Origin: Euborellia annulipes
Lineage: Eukaryota; Arthropoda; Insecta; Dermaptera; Anisolabididae
Assembly: GCA_023213315.1 (NCBI GenBank)
Contig: JAKCPI010005720.1
Span: 62,001-126,000 of the forward strand
Length of the DNA: 64,000 bases
Reading direction: 5' to 3'
The notes below the pieces were generated by a model. It had not been told where the DNA came from. It searched no databases and was given only the letters and a program-made list of their open reading frames with translations. How positions within the stretch are numbered: position 1 is the first letter of the stretch; each line of letters starts with the position of its first letter. A program made the position numbers and the translations under genes. Positions 31,703 to 43,379 of the stretch are shown one piece after another.

Positions 31703-32564
31703 AATAGGCTTAACTCAAAACTATCTTAAGGTGGATGAAATTTAACAAATAATTGAATAAAAAAATTATTTTGAATCATAATTAAATAATTAAACAAGTC
31801 AACAATAGCAGACCCTTCGTAAACATAATAATTTGATTGATAGAAACGTTTCTATTAATAAAAAAGTTAAATCAATTTTAATTAATATAAAATTCCCGTT
31901 TCAAACATGTGAAATCTTAATTGATTTTTAAATAATATATTTTTTTTTTAAGCTTGCTTTAAAAACTATATGGCTATATCAATAATTTAAGGCCATTGTT
32001 TTTGGAATATGCAAACGATGTATCTTTATTTGCATATTTTTCTGCATTCCCGTCGCAAAGCCACTTCAATCGATCTCCAATTTGATCTAAATAAGTTTCA
32101 AGTGCTCTCAAGAATCTAAACAGAGAACCAACGCCCTTTGGTTGAAGGGAAAGAGAGAGAAAGAGAGGGGTGGTGAGCAAGAGAGAACAAATCTAAATCT
32201 AAGAGAAAAAAAATTATATTATTTCCTGCGATTAACGTTGAGATTAAGATTTAAAAAAAGTACAAATGGTTTGATTAATTTCAAGATTTTTCAATAAAAA
32301 AAAATTTAAAGAGAATATTGTATTGCAGGGAGATAAAATGGCCTTTTTTGGAGAATTTATTATTAAATTTGAGCTCCAATAACACTATTAAAAATTTTCA
32401 AGGGATATTCATAAACTAGTAAACGAAGTCTGTTACACAAACTGCGTATGAATTTTACATTCGGGTATATGAAAACTTCATACAGGCCGTACTAAAAAAT
32501 GAACTTTTATAAATCAATTTATTAAAAGTTTCATAAACGAGTACACGGGATACACTAGTTAAAA
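31703..32564. other. AT-rich spacer, no gene seen
   Basis: Includes a GAGAGAGAAAGAGAGGGG purine tract near 32150-32185. No supported feature. Confidence 0.5.
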
Positions 32565-32665
32565 AAAAAATTGTACCTAGAGAGGTTTGAACTCGAGCTC
32601 TTGAATTCTTCCCTTCATATATGAATTTGTACGACGCCTTTACCATCTCGACTACTTATTTTGTT
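32565..32665 (-). repeat. Possible tRNA-derived (Ser/Leu-like) SINE or tRNA pseudogene
   Basis: Read on the minus strand: AAGTAGTCGAGATGGTAAAGGCGTCG resembles the tRNA-Ser/Leu D-arm/A-box, and GAGTTCAAACCTCTC resembles the B-box. The anticodon region is not convincing and the acceptor stem does not close. A similar B-box-like stretch is at 41600. Confidence 0.35.
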
Positions 32666-32999
32666 AAGAAGTTTTATAATCCGTATATTTCGGATTATTT
32701 AAAAGCAATCCTTCAGCAGCTGCGGAAAAACATAATAACAATATGAGTTACAAGAGACAATTACGTTGTTACAATATTTGTTTTTGTTTTTTAAAATTTC
32801 AATCTAACTCACACCATGAAAGCAAATAAAGGTAGACATAGCATTAATTTTTACCACTATTTAATAAATGCTAACGCTTTGGCTTTAAAGTTTTTGTATA
32901 CAGAATAGCTGAGGCAAGGAAGTGTTAAAATGAATTAATGTTGTTTACAGATATTAAAAGTTAACGTTTTTGCTTGGAGAAATAAAATGTAACATTTTT

Positions 33000-33185
33000 G
33001 TAAAATTACAACGTTTCGGTCTCTCATTCTGTGGCTTTCTTTAGGTACAATCCAGTTAATATTACAAAGGTTGTTACAGATTGCTACAAAGATTGTCACA
33101 GATGTAACAACCTTCGTAATTTCAACTGAATTGTAACTGAAGAAGGCAACAAAATGAGTGAGCGAAACGTTGTAATTTTTACAAA
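33000..33185. mobile_element. Foldback with GAAACGTTGTAATTTTT arms
   Basis: AAAATTACAACGTTTCGGTCTCTCATTCTGTGGC (left) and GCAACAAAATGAGTGAGCGAAACGTTGTAATTTTTAC (right) are inverted. The centre has CAAAGGTTGTTACAG/ATGTAACAACCTTCG. The right arm reads CTGAAGAAGG...GCGAAACGTTG, hammerhead-like order with a weak stem. Confidence 0.6.
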
Positions 33186-34258
33186 TAAACCACGGTTAAA
33201 CAGAAAATCAAATTCTTTTATTAATGATAACAATTGGGAAAGCCTAAACTCGGAATATTCGTGAAGTGTTACAAATTTCAACGTGATTCGATCCCTAATT
33301 AAGGATTTTATTATTTCATATTATGTGGTTTTATAGAGTGAGTTAGAAATTCGAAATATAAGGATTATAAAACACCAAAATTGATTTTTATTTACTGCCG
33401 AAAATAAAATGATAAAAAATACTAATTATTGACAGAACCGATACAAAATTTTAGTTAGACGTAAAGGAGTGTGTTTCGTTATGATTATACAATAAATATT
33501 TCTTAGATGAAGTAATCTTACGTATTCCTTAGCAAAAAGAGAAATATATAAGACGCGGTTCACATTTCTGCAAAAACTATAATTTGTTAAAAACGGGACA
33601 AAATTGACATTTTTATTAAATCGACGGTACAGCCGAGAAATATGAAAAAAAGATACTGTCCCGTTCAAAACGGTATCTAGTTATATTTCGCCTATCTTAC
33701 AAAACTTATTCCAGGAATTTAAAAAAGATTCTATAATACTCCAGAGGTCTACTCGGTTTTATGTTATAAAATTTTATTTAATTCAAATCAACGCTCACCA
33801 CTTGAAACAATTAAAAGAAGAACAATAAGCGGAACATCAAATGAAGGGATTTTAATTCCTCTCCGTTTATTTAGAGCCACTTTACTCTCCGTTACAATTA
33901 AAAGGAGATATCAATGCCCGCAATAAAGATTAGAAAAGCAATCGACATTGATTTTTTCCGTACAAGAAGAATTGATTAAATTGAGGATAAAATCGATGAT
34001 TCTTGAAGATGAAGAAAAGTTAACATTTATTCAATGTATTAAGAAAAACTAGAAAAATCGTATAATATTTCAGAACGTAATGATTTAAGATTATTATTAA
34101 CTAATTTTGCAATTAAAATTAAATGTAATAGAAAAGCATCAAAAGCCAACCATCGCTTTAAATTTTCAAAAAATTAAATCATAATTCAATAAAATTGGAA
34201 AAAAATGTGTAATAAATTATTGTTATGTTAATTGAAGTTTCATAATTTCAGACCAAAT
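33186..34258. other. AT-rich spacer, no gene seen
   Basis: No ORF with a recognisable domain; short reverse ORFs (33426-33668) look random. Confidence 0.5.
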
Positions 34259-34260
34259 AA

Positions 34261-34848
34261 GAAAAAAACTGGTGTGAGAGCACAAAAATTTCTCTTGAAA
34301 AGTTGTGTTTTGTGCTTGTTACACCAGGTTTTTTTGTGTTAACATATATTTAGTTTCTACCGATATATTAGAATTCAAGATGTAAAATTTATAAACAGAA
34401 ATACATTTATATTTTGTTATCATGGCAACCTATCTTTCCTATGAAGTACAAGAGTAAAGTGGTCTTCAAACAATTTTGAGAGCAAAATGAGAATATACAT
34501 TCTAAAGAGCATCTAAAAAATAATTGATTTATGAAGTTTAATCAAAATCGTTAGAGCAAATTTTGAGAAAATAGAAATAAAATGAAAAAGTACTTAAGTA
34601 AAGTGCTAGAAATTTTTGGCCGATTTTGTTCAAAAGCTTATTGTAACTGTCCGAGAGGGTACTTGACTTAAATATAAAATTCCAACCTCCTAGCGCTTTT
34701 TGTTTTTGAGATATCTTGTTCCCTGACAAACAGACCCAACTCAAAATGTGTATTTCCATCAAAATCTCAATTTTTGAGATGAAACCAATACTTTCTCTAT
34801 AGGCCTATATACATGTATTATAATATATATAGGCAAGAGAAAGTAAAT
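34261..34848 (+). repeat. Family A copy
   Basis: Head CTGGTGTGAGAGCAC...GTGCTTGTTACACCAG, GTTAACATATATTTAGTTTC, ATCATGGCAACC, ACAAGAGTAAAGTGG, AAATATAAAATTCCAACCTCC, tail GGCAAGAGAAAGTAAA. The CA microsatellite is reduced. Confidence 0.8.
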
Positions 34849-35563
34849 AGATTGGGAACATCTGGCTGAAATTCTTTTATTAGCTTTCTTCTCTTTTTTT
34901 TTTTATTTAAATTTTCCTTATAAATATTAATTTAGATATATACATATATAATTTATTTTAATTATAAGAACAAAAGAAGAATTCTTTTGATGCTAACTGA
35001 AGAGGATGTTAATAATTTCGATTTAATTATTTATTGTTTGTTTTATTTTCTTTGTTTTCCGTTTTGTAAAAGGAGTTGAGAATAAATCAGAACCCAATAT
35101 TTCGGCCCGGGCACTTGAGATTCCAGTTGAGATTACTCCGCGGTTCAACAAGGAATGCAATTCCAACAGTCGGTTCGACGCTTTTTTTTTTTTTTGTTTG
35201 CTTTTTTTCCCTACGTCACGATCGAAAATGTGTCAAGGATTTGTTTGACATCGGCACCCCAAGCCAAGGCACCTTATTTAATGTATAAAATTCTAAATAA
35301 TCCAATTGAATCACGAACTGTGCCAATAAAACGAAATTCCTTATCGAGAGTTAATATAACCATCCATCACTAATTCGGATCCATTTATTTTTGTTGATAA
35401 AAAAAAAAAAAAATAAATAAATAAATTTCTCTTTATCGAAAAAGAAATGAACTAAATAAAAATATCGGAATCAATTTTTTCAACCTAAATAGATAAACTG
35501 ACGAGTTTGTTATTAAATTAAAAAAAAAAATAATAATAATTAAAAAAAACTTAGTTAAAAGAA
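34849..35563. other. Spacer with a GC-richer piece at 35100-35300
   Basis: CGGCCCGGGCACTTGAGATTCC, ACTCCGCGGTTCAACAAGG and GGCACCCCAAGCCAAGGCACC stand out from the AT-rich flanks, but the two overlapping short ORFs show no known domain. Confidence 0.4.
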
Positions 35564-35565
35564 TA

Positions 35566-35720
35566 CAGTAGAACCTCGCTTAACGAGCACCTCTCATAAC
35601 GAGTAATTCGCATAACGAGCAAAACAAAAACAAATGTAAAAAATTAACTTGCTTAACGAGCAAAGTGGCGAGGAGAGGGGGAATTCCCGGTTTGTGCGCA
35701 TGTTATTTTTCCAAGAAAGA
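35566..35720. mobile_element. Pogo-like MITE end, truncated
   Basis: TA then CAGTAGAACCTCGCTTAACGAGC, TTCGCATAACGAGC, TTGCTTAACGAGC. Same terminus as the element at 60127-60801 but no matching right end, so truncated. The TIR resembles pogo/Tigger-type Tc1/mariner ends (family knowledge). Confidence 0.7.
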
Positions 35721-35859
35721 AAACACTTGTTTCCTTATTTTACGCCTCTGATTCTTATATATAAAACGCCAACGTAAATGTCAGATGTATGTCCGTCATG
35801 GGAGGTGTCAGAGGGGGAAATTAAAAACTTTAAAATTTTGCATCAAATAGAAAAAACAC

Positions 35860-35975
35860 TTTTTTAGACTCACGCGACCTCAAAACGTTTATATCCATCA
35901 AAATCTCGACATCAAATTTTTGACATGATCGCAATACTTTCTCTTTATTTATTACATAAATAGGTAAGAGAAAAA
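35860..35975 (+). repeat. Family A tail fragment
   Basis: CTTTTTTAGACTCACGCGACC, AAAATCTCGACATCAAATTTTTGAC, CTTTCTCTTTA, ATAGGTAAGAGAAAA. Confidence 0.65.
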
Positions 35976-36428
35976 ATCAATTTCTTATTTTTTCTATCAT
36001 CAGTTTCTATCGAAGTTCAAACCCTCCTTCAAAATATTTTTAAATCAAGAGCCATGAAGGATTATTCCCATTTATTTTAACAAATCCCAATTACAAAAAC
36101 AAACAAACAAAAACCATAACAAGAAAAACAAAACAACACAACACAGAAACGTTTATTCATTCATGGCAAAATCAGATACCCTTTAAATAAAATACCAGGT
36201 ATATGTATATACGAAAAATATCAATGAAAAAATAAGTAAAGAGGGAGGAAATAACGAGATCCAAACCCCGCGCCTTCCCCTTAAATACTAAAATAAATAA
36301 ATAAAAACATAGAAAAATTAAACTTTTATAAATTATAAAAATTTTGAGACTATTTTTTTAATTATTTATTTTTTGGAGGAGGTGAAGAGAGTTTGGATAG
36401 TTACCCCCAACCCCACATATAAAATATT

Positions 36429-38525
36429 TTTACTTTCTCGTACCCTATATGAACCGTGTTATTCAATGGTGTGTCAAAGACCAAAAAATTCAAAATTGAG
36501 TTAAGCATGGAATATTGTTTCAAATGCTTTAATTAATAGTATTTTTTATGAAATATGTCCTAAAAAAATTTATTTTTAATGTAAAAGCATAAAATTATTT
36601 TTACAATATTTCAATGCAGGATTTTACATTTTTCAATAATGATTTATGTACTTAACATGTTGTTTCGTAATACTTAATTTGAAAAGAACAATTTTTCATT
36701 TATGCGTCAAGTGCAAGACATCGTAAACAACTATACTCTTGAGATATATTGTTGCGTTTATGCCCTAAGTATTTTCAATTATGAACACCGCATCGCTATT
36801 GTTTAGAGGTATTTAATATAAAGTCAAGAAAATATTAATTTTATTTATTTCAAATTTATATATTCAATACACCATTACTATATTCCATTTGTTGAAATTT
36901 AATACAAGTATTTCATAACCTACAAAAATTATAATTCATTTTTTAATTTCTTTTAGCCTAATTCTATAATGTTTTCTATCTTTTTCTATGAACTATATAT
37001 ATATATTTTCCAATTAACAATAAATTAATATCGTTTAATTGCGTTTTAACCAGTGTGATTTTAACAACCAATAAAAAGTTATTTACCAAATAATATTATA
37101 TATATTTTTTCCCCTTAAATAAAAAAATCATTTTTTTTTTGAAAAATGAGAAAATTTTCTCTGAATTCGTAGACGTCAAAATTTAATTTTTTGATATTAT
37201 TCCTGATAATGAAAATGAAGATGAGGATGAGGATCAGTGCGATTTCGAAAAGACAACAAAATAAATAATATTAGGTTAGGGTTAGGTTGAAGTGGCCGTA
37301 ATATTAAGTCTATTTCATTATTATAACTTTGATTTTCTGTTTCCAAGCAATTTATTCAGAAATTAATTGATGAGAAAATTTTGTTATCACTTTGTATTTA
37401 ATTTTAAAATATTAATACTATTTAAAATTGATGAATGTGATTTTGATAAAAAGTTTCTATGCTACTAGTATTAAATATAAAGAGACTTTGAAGCATTTTT
37501 GCAAATATAATTGGACTTAGAGAATTTTTCAATCATGGGTCAATGGACTTTGAAGCATTTTTTACAAATATATATCGCACATAGAGAATTTTGTAAAAAT
37601 AATTTTTTATATTTTATTTTTTTCCTCTAAATTGGTCATATTTTTAGAGGTATTTATGAATATTTAATAAGTATTTACTTGCACAATTGACAAAAAAAAT
37701 GATATATAATCTAATAAAAACAATTTAAACAAAAAACTTTAATGTTGATTTTCTCTAAACTCGATATTTGGTCTTTGACACACCATTGAATAACAGGGTT
37801 CATATATGAAAGTATTGCGATCATGTCAAAAATTTGATGTCGAGATTTTGATAGATATACACATTTTGATATCCTCTGATTTCAAAAAAGTGGGTCCCGC
37901 AAATTGATCTGTCTGTGTGTAACGATTTTAAGCATGAAGGAATTCAGCTACCGGATTGAAATTTTATATTTAAGTTAGGTACCTTCCCGGACACTTAAAA
38001 TAAGTTTTTAAATAAAATCCGCCAAAAAGTACTAGACCTAGTACTTTACTGATATACTTTTTCAGTTTTTTTTTTAGAATTTCTCAAAATTCGCTTTAAA
38101 CGATTTAGATTAAATTCAAAATTGAATTATTTTTTCATGCTCTTTAAAATGTATATTCTCATTTTGCCCTTGAAATCTTTTGAAGGACACTTTACTTTTG
38201 TATACTTCATAGTAATAAGTTAAGACTTTTCAGATTTTCGATTTTCTCAAAATTCGCTCCAACGATTTTGATTAAAATTCAAAAACCAAGTATTTTTTAT
38301 ATGCGCTTTAAAAAGTATATCAGTAAAATTTTTCGTGAAAATTGTTTGAAGTACACTTTACTGATGTATTTCAGATTTATGAAATGCAAGTGGTCAAGTT
38401 TGGAACTACGATGCTATGGGAAACTAAATATATCTCGAGACAAAAAAATCTGGTGTGACAAGCACAGTTGCCGAAGGGTAAGAGAAAGTTGTGTTGTGGG
38501 ACCATTCACACCAGATTTTTTAATT
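36429..38525 (-). repeat. Family A copy (reverse) split by a 1.35-kb TIR element
   Basis: Left piece TTTTTACTTTCTCGTACCCTATAT (36429-36450), right piece 37802-38525 (ATATATGAAAGTATTGCGATCATG ... CGACGAT-type internal blocks ... CTCGAGACAAAAAAATCTGG and head hairpin to CACACCAGATTTTTT). The pieces join exactly when the insertion 36451-37801 is removed. Confidence 0.8.
36451..37801. mobile_element. TIR element (about 35-bp TIR) inserted in family A
   Basis: GAACCGTGTTATTCAATGGT... and, from the right, GAACCCTGTTATTCAATGGT..., matching over about 35 bp with two mismatches, extended by GTGTGTCAAAGACCAAA. Flanked by ATAT on both sides. The interior has an acidic ORF remnant (37201-37264: many Asp/Glu codons ending DFEKTTK-stop), perhaps the C-terminal tail of a lost transposase ORF. 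Superfamily not assigned. Confidence 0.75.
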
Positions 38526-39425
38526 AATTTTTGGAATTACGGAAGGGAGGGTGGGTTTGGACCCCCTTATCCCCTCTCCTGACTTATTTGATTCATTCAT
38601 ATTTAATTCTTCAGATTTTTGATTATTGCAACATTTGAATACTGTATTGTTTGAGTGTTTAATTTTTTTCACCTACACTGAATATACATATACTTTATTT
38701 AAATGTTAGCTGATTTTGACATGAATGAATATTTTATTATTTTTTTATTTATTATTACTAGACTTAAAACAAAAATGTTGTTTTCAATATCGAATGTAAA
38801 TTTAAATTTCTCACCCTATCAAGGAATTACTATCAGATATTATCTAACTGGTGCAGTAACAACCTGTTCACATGTATGATATGTTCATCAATTATCCATT
38901 ATAATTGATCAGCACAATCTTGTAATTATCAATCATTAAATACTTTTAGGTGTTTTATCTTTAATCATACTTGACGAAATGATGTTAGTTGACGAGATGC
39001 ATTTCAATTGCATTAAATCAGTAATTGGATGAATTGAATGAACCCGAACGAAAAAAAAAACATCCAAACCAGAAGAGCTTATTCTTTCGTTTTAAATTTT
39101 ATAAACATTTTTAAAAGAGTTTCTCTGATCTGGGAAAGCATGCAGTAATTTTTTAATACAATTAAAATAATGTAATTAAGAGGCGTAATTATATTTTCAA
39201 AGACCATTACAAGCACTTGACATGTACAAAACAGGCATTTATAAGGGAAAAAGCGGAGGAAAAAAAAAACATTAAAAAGTCAAGTATAAAAATAATCCGT
39301 TGTAGACATCAAGGGAATTTAATAATCTTATAAAATTAGGTTACTTTTTACTTTTTTTTATAGTGATGAATGTAGAATTAATTTTATAACCTGAACATAT
39401 TCAATCAAAGAATGATTAATTATGA
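38526..39425. other. AT-rich spacer, no gene seen
   Basis: No supported feature beyond simple sequence. Confidence 0.5.
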
Positions 39426-39944
39426 AAAGACTGGTCTCACAGAACAAACTTTCTCTTACCTTTGGTAATTGAAAGTTGTGTTCTGTCCTTGTCACGTGCC
39501 AGGGTTGTGCCTAACTTAAATATAAGGATGTGGCTATTTGCACATACTGTATGTGCACCTAATTGGCTATTTGCACACATTGTATGTATAAGTAACAACT
39601 TGTTCATGGCTCAAAATGACCCCGGACCAGCCTATTTTGGAAATTTAAATAACTTGGTGTCCACTAGACTATTTTGATAAAATTTTGAATTTAAGCTCTG
39701 AGTAGAAAAAGAATCTAAAAAACTTCACATATTTGACTTTTATACATACTGCGCTATTATTATATTGAGAAGTTAATGGCTTTATATTAGATGAGTAAAT
39801 GAATTTGCGTCTTTTTTAAGCTAAATACAGTACAGTATAGTTACAAATATATAAAATTCAGTGAAAATTAAAATTAATAAAAAATAAAACCATTAATGAG
39901 AAAACCAAAAATAAAGAAAAATTAATTTTTGTTTTCTGCTTTAT

Positions 39945-40285
39945 TCAACGATACTCTCGACGTTTCGGACGATTCTTCCGCCCCTCAAAACATTTAATTT
40001 TATTTTCCTCGATTTTAGAGGAAAAACTACTCCTGACATAGGTGCGAAAAATATCGATGACATCTTAGTTGTGACTGGTCGTACAGCACACAATTTTCTC
40101 TTACTTTCAGTAATTTAAAGTTGCATTTTGTACTTGTTTACCAGAATATATATACAAATCAAATTTTTAAGTAGGGCCTATTAATTTTTGAAATTTCATA
40201 TTAAAAAAAAAATTTAATTTCCAAAAAATGTATGTCCTGATGAAGAACGGAATAAGCGGCCGAAACGTCGACAGCATTAAATTTA
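39945..40285. mobile_element. Foldback with GACGTTTCGG / CCGAAACGTCGAC arms
   Basis: TTCAACGATACTCTCGACGTTTCGGACG (left) versus CGGCCGAAACGTCGACAGCATT (right). The right arm reads CTGATGAAGAACGGAATAAGCGGCCGAAACGTC: intact core and GAAACGTC but no good stem II. The spacer holds a diverged family A head piece (40070-40150). Confidence 0.55.
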
Positions 40286-40477
40286 TTTATTCTCATCTAA
40301 TATAATACCAATTTTAATTATCATTACTATATATAAAACACTAGACATTCACTTCCGGTGTATGTTAATGTAAACGCTGATTGGACAGAGTCAGAGGTGG
40401 GGGAGTCAGAGAGGGAAATTTAAAACTTTGAGTCTTCGACGAGCAATCGCAAAATTTCCAAACAGTGAGCAAGAATA

Positions 40478-40771
40478 ATTTTTTTTTTTTTTTTTTTTGA
40501 AATGGGTGCATAAGGTCCGAAGATCTATAATGACCAATAGTCACATGCAGCCAGGAAGAAAATAAAAACAAAAGGAGAAGCATAAAGGGGAAACTCAACT
40601 GCGGGAACTGAGAAGATGCCTGTTGAGGTTAGACTTGAAAGTCTGAAGATTGTAGGTTTTGGGGAAGATAGACGCAGGGAGCTTGTTCCAATCACGGGAG
40701 GTCATGGGGACAAAGGAAGAATGAAATTGATTTGTTCTGTTAGTCGTTTTGATTTGATCCATTTGCTTTAT
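40478..40771 (-). pseudogene. 3' end of a LINE (non-LTR retrotransposon) ORF2 plus 3'UTR, 5'-truncated
   Basis: Minus-strand reading ends NQFHSSFVPMTSRDWNKLP, then ASIFP, FKSNLNRHLL and a stop at 40595-40597. The SSFxPxTxxxWNxLPxxxFP...FKxxxxxHL pattern is the C-terminal tail of reverse-transcriptase ORFs in CR1/Jockey-like LINEs. A roughly 100-bp 3'UTR (TTCTTCCTGGCTGCATGTG, TTCGGACCTTATGCACCC) and a poly-A (poly-T at 40479-40498 on +) follow. 5' truncation is typical of target-primed reverse transcription. The host sequence on both sides matches an uninterrupted copy near 62310-62385. Confidence 0.85.
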
Positions 40772-41089
40772 TTGATGCATTTACTCCCCGAAGGCGAGCA
40801 ACTGGGTCCAGGGGATACAGGGACGCCGAAGGCGGGCGGACTCATTTTGAGTTAACAGCAAGTTATTGCATATACATACAGTATATGCAAATAACCATTT
40901 ACTTGCACATACAGTATGTGCAAATAGCCTCATCCTATATCCATCAAAATCTTGACATGGAATTTTTGACATGATTTCTCTCTATATATTTCATATAATA
41001 AGAAGTAAGAGAAAGTAAAAATAGGTTATAATAAAACGTAAAATCATTTTTAAATGATATAGAAATAAAATAAAATACTTATAAAGATA

Positions 41090-41700
41090 AGAGAAAGTAA
41101 CAAAAAAAAAAGTAAAAAGAATAGACTTTTAATTAATATTTAATCGGATAAACTTACATAAAAAAAGTTATTCAAGATATTTTTTTAAATTCTCTTTTAA
41201 TAATAATTTTATAATTAATATGTATCAGTTAAAATATTATAAAGTTAAAATCCTCTTATTTCATATTCTTTTCTCTCTCTCTCTCCTATCTTTACTTCCC
41301 ACTCTTTTTCTCTATCTCCCAATAAAAGAGAGAGAGAGAGAAAAAAAGAATGAAATTCTTCGTCATGTAGATTTTTCTTAGGGAGGAATTTAGAAGCAAA
41401 CAGTCTTGAACTAAGTATTCGATTATCTTAATGCTCGCAACATCAAAAGTCCTCCTACCTCCTTCTCTAAGCAACATCCATGACAAAGAATTTTTTACGA
41501 CGATTTTTTTTTTAGTAGGGAGGGAGGGGGAGAAGTAAAGCTATTGGATGTCGATAAAATGAAGAATGAATGAATGAGTTTTTGACTAAACATAGACTCG
41601 AACTCAAGACTTCATTCCTTTAGTAGTCAATCTATTTTTTTTTTTTACGTGAAGTAAATTTCATCAAAGTAATGGAATTATAAATGAATACATTTAAAAA
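41090..41700. other. AT-rich spacer with (CT)n/(GA)n tracts
   Basis: CTCTCTCTCTCTCC near 41275 and GAGAGAGAGAGAAAAAAAG near 41330. ACTCGAACTCAAGACTTC at 41599 resembles a tRNA B-box in reverse but has no partner A-box I trust. Confidence 0.5.
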
Positions 41701-41703
41701 AAA

Positions 41704-41889
41704 GCAAACGTTTGGGGTCGTGGGACCACCGCCAGGAACGAAGTTCCTCACGCCCTTTCTCTTTATTTAATATGAATATTATTTAAAAAAAGAAAGAGAT
41801 AGAAAGAGAAGGGTAGGCGTGGCCTCGCCAAGGATTCGGCTAGCCTCGACTTTTTTGTTACGTGAAGTTTTCTGCCAATTCTCCCTAAC
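41704..41889 (-). repeat. Interspersed repeat family F, copy 2
   Basis: GCAAACGTTTGGGGTCGTGGG, CCAGGAACGAAGTTCCTCACGCC, GGCGTGGCCTCGCCAAGG and AGTTTTCTGCCAATTCTCCC are the reverse complement of the blocks at 13134-13372. Confidence 0.7.
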
Positions 41890-41959
41890 TTCATTCCAAA
41901 AATTATTTTTTAAATATATTTATTTCACTTTGGGCTGGCGATATTTTTACAATTGAAAG

Positions 41960-42420
41960 TAAAAAATCTGGTATGACAGATTTTTTTGTGTCGACATATA
42001 TTTAGTTTAAAATTCAAAATGTAAAATTTATAAACATGTAAAATTATTTATATTTTGTTACTATGACAAAAATTTTTCAATTAAAGTACAAGAGTAAAGT
42101 GTGCTTCACAAGATTTCAAGGATAAAATGAGAATATACATTTTAAAGAGCATCTAAAAAATAATTGATTTATGAATTTTAATCAAAATCGTTGAATCGAA
42201 TTTTGAGAAAATCAAGAAAAACTAAAGGTCCCTGGGGAAAAGTGCATCAGTAAAGTACTAGTACTTTTTGGCCGATTTTGTTTAAAAACTTATTTTCAAG
42301 CTTCAGAAGGGTGTCTAACTTAAATATAAAATTTCGACATCCTAGCTCCTTTCCTTCTTGAGATATTTTGTTCCCAAACAGACCATGTTGAGGGACCCAC
42401 TTTTTTGGACTCTAGTGACG
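41960..42420 (+). repeat. Family A copy, truncated
   Basis: AAAAATCTGGTATGACAGATTTTTTTGTGTCGAC (collapsed head hairpin), ACAAGAGTAAAGTGTGCTTC, CATCAGTAAAGTACTAG, CTTAAATATAAAATTTCGAC, CAAACAGACCATGTTG. The tail after GGACTCTAGTG is lost. Confidence 0.75.
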
Positions 42421-42959
42421 TTACCAATTTAGGTAAAACTTTACCATTATCATTTTCTAGCCAAAAGCCAGCCAACTTTTAGGAGGTTCGGCCGAAAGAA
42501 ATGAAAAAAATTGTTTTTTGCGGCCACCCTAATATTCATGTATAATAAACCTTATAATAATACTTAAATTAATTGTGTATATTTCCTATTATGTACGTCA
42601 TACAAATTAGGAAAATTATTAATTATTAAACAAACAAATTTTCTTTGAAATTAATTAACTCTTATAATGAATTTTAAATTAAATAAATATTAACTTTATT
42701 ATAAATTAAATATTTATTAAAAACAAAGACAAATATGAAATTAGATTTAAAGATAATCATAATAGAATTATTGAAGTAGAATAACTTTATTTAAAGAGTG
42801 CCTTGGAAGCGTTAGCTTACTTTTAATACGCATAAGCGGATACAATGGGGGCGGGGTAAAGGGAGTAATTACCCCGCCTCCGAGATTTGAGAAAAATATT
42901 TTTTTTGGATTGAGGGTAGAATTACCCCCTCAACAATAATAAAAGAAAAAAAAATAGTT

Positions 42960-43195
42960 GGCAAATTTGGCGAGATAAGTTTATGTTTATGATTGGACAG
43001 AATTGCGTCCCCTGGACTCGAACTAGAACCTCACGCTTTTGTGCCTGGCTGACTAATTTTATCCTAGGCCGCCGACCTAATAAACATCTCGCATCCGCCC
43101 GCCGCAAAATCGTGGAGGTCCTAGTTCGAGTCCAGTGGGCGCAATTTTGCCCAATCATAAACACAAACTCATCTAGCAAATTTGCTATCTTATTG
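42960..43195. mobile_element. Two tRNA-derived SINE-2 copies in inverted orientation
   Basis: Left (reverse) copy: AGATAAGTTTATGTTTATGATTGG, ATTGCGTCCCCTGGACTCG, CTCACGCTTTTG. Right (forward) copy: GGTCCTAGTTCGAGTCCAGTGGGCGCAATTTTGCCCAATC, AAATTTGCTATCTTATTGACTAGC. B-box-like GTTCGAGTCC sits on both strands. The pair forms a near-palindrome of about 230 bp. Confidence 0.75.
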
Positions 43196-43379
43196 ACTAG
43201 CTAATCAGCCAATCATGGAAAATATTCAATCTTTTTCAAACAAAGCACTACCTAGTTAAAAAAAAAAAAATAAAGGGTGCAATCTTTAGCTAAAAATCAT
43301 TCTTTCTAATCGTATATTCAAAATAATTATACCTTATCGGAGTCATAATTATAGACCTCATTTTGAATTAATTATTTAT

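Larger units (their letters stand above)
39526..40935. mobile_element. TIR element with tandem CTATTTGCACATACTGTATG palindromes
   Basis: Left GGATGTGGCTATTTGCACAT and right (reverse complement) GGATGAGGCTATTTGCACAT. The TIR runs about 100 bp and each copy holds two tandem palindromic GCACATACTGTATGTGC-like units, then AACTTG...CTCAAAATGA. It carries a foldback (about 39950-40280) and a LINE fragment (40478-40771). Confidence 0.65.
39428..41018 (+). repeat. Family A copy split by a nested TIR element
   Basis: Head piece 39428-39525 (TGGTCTCACAGAAC, AACTTTCTCTTACCTTTGG, GTGCCTAACTTAAATATAA) and tail piece 40936-41018 (TATATCCATCAAAATCTTGAC, GAATTTTTGACATGAT, GTAAGAGAAAGTAAAAA). About 150 bp of family A between them is missing in addition to the insertion. 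Confidence 0.7.

Noticed and set aside
37271..37288. TTAGGTTAGGGTTAGG, resembling insect telomere repeats
   Set aside because: Only about three imperfect units inside a bounded TIR element; no array.
40236..40275. CTGATGA...CCGAAACGTCGAC as a hammerhead
   Set aside because: Core and cleavage site are fine, but no stable stem II can be drawn from AAGAACGGAATAAGCGGC and stem I is weak, so not called as ncRNA.
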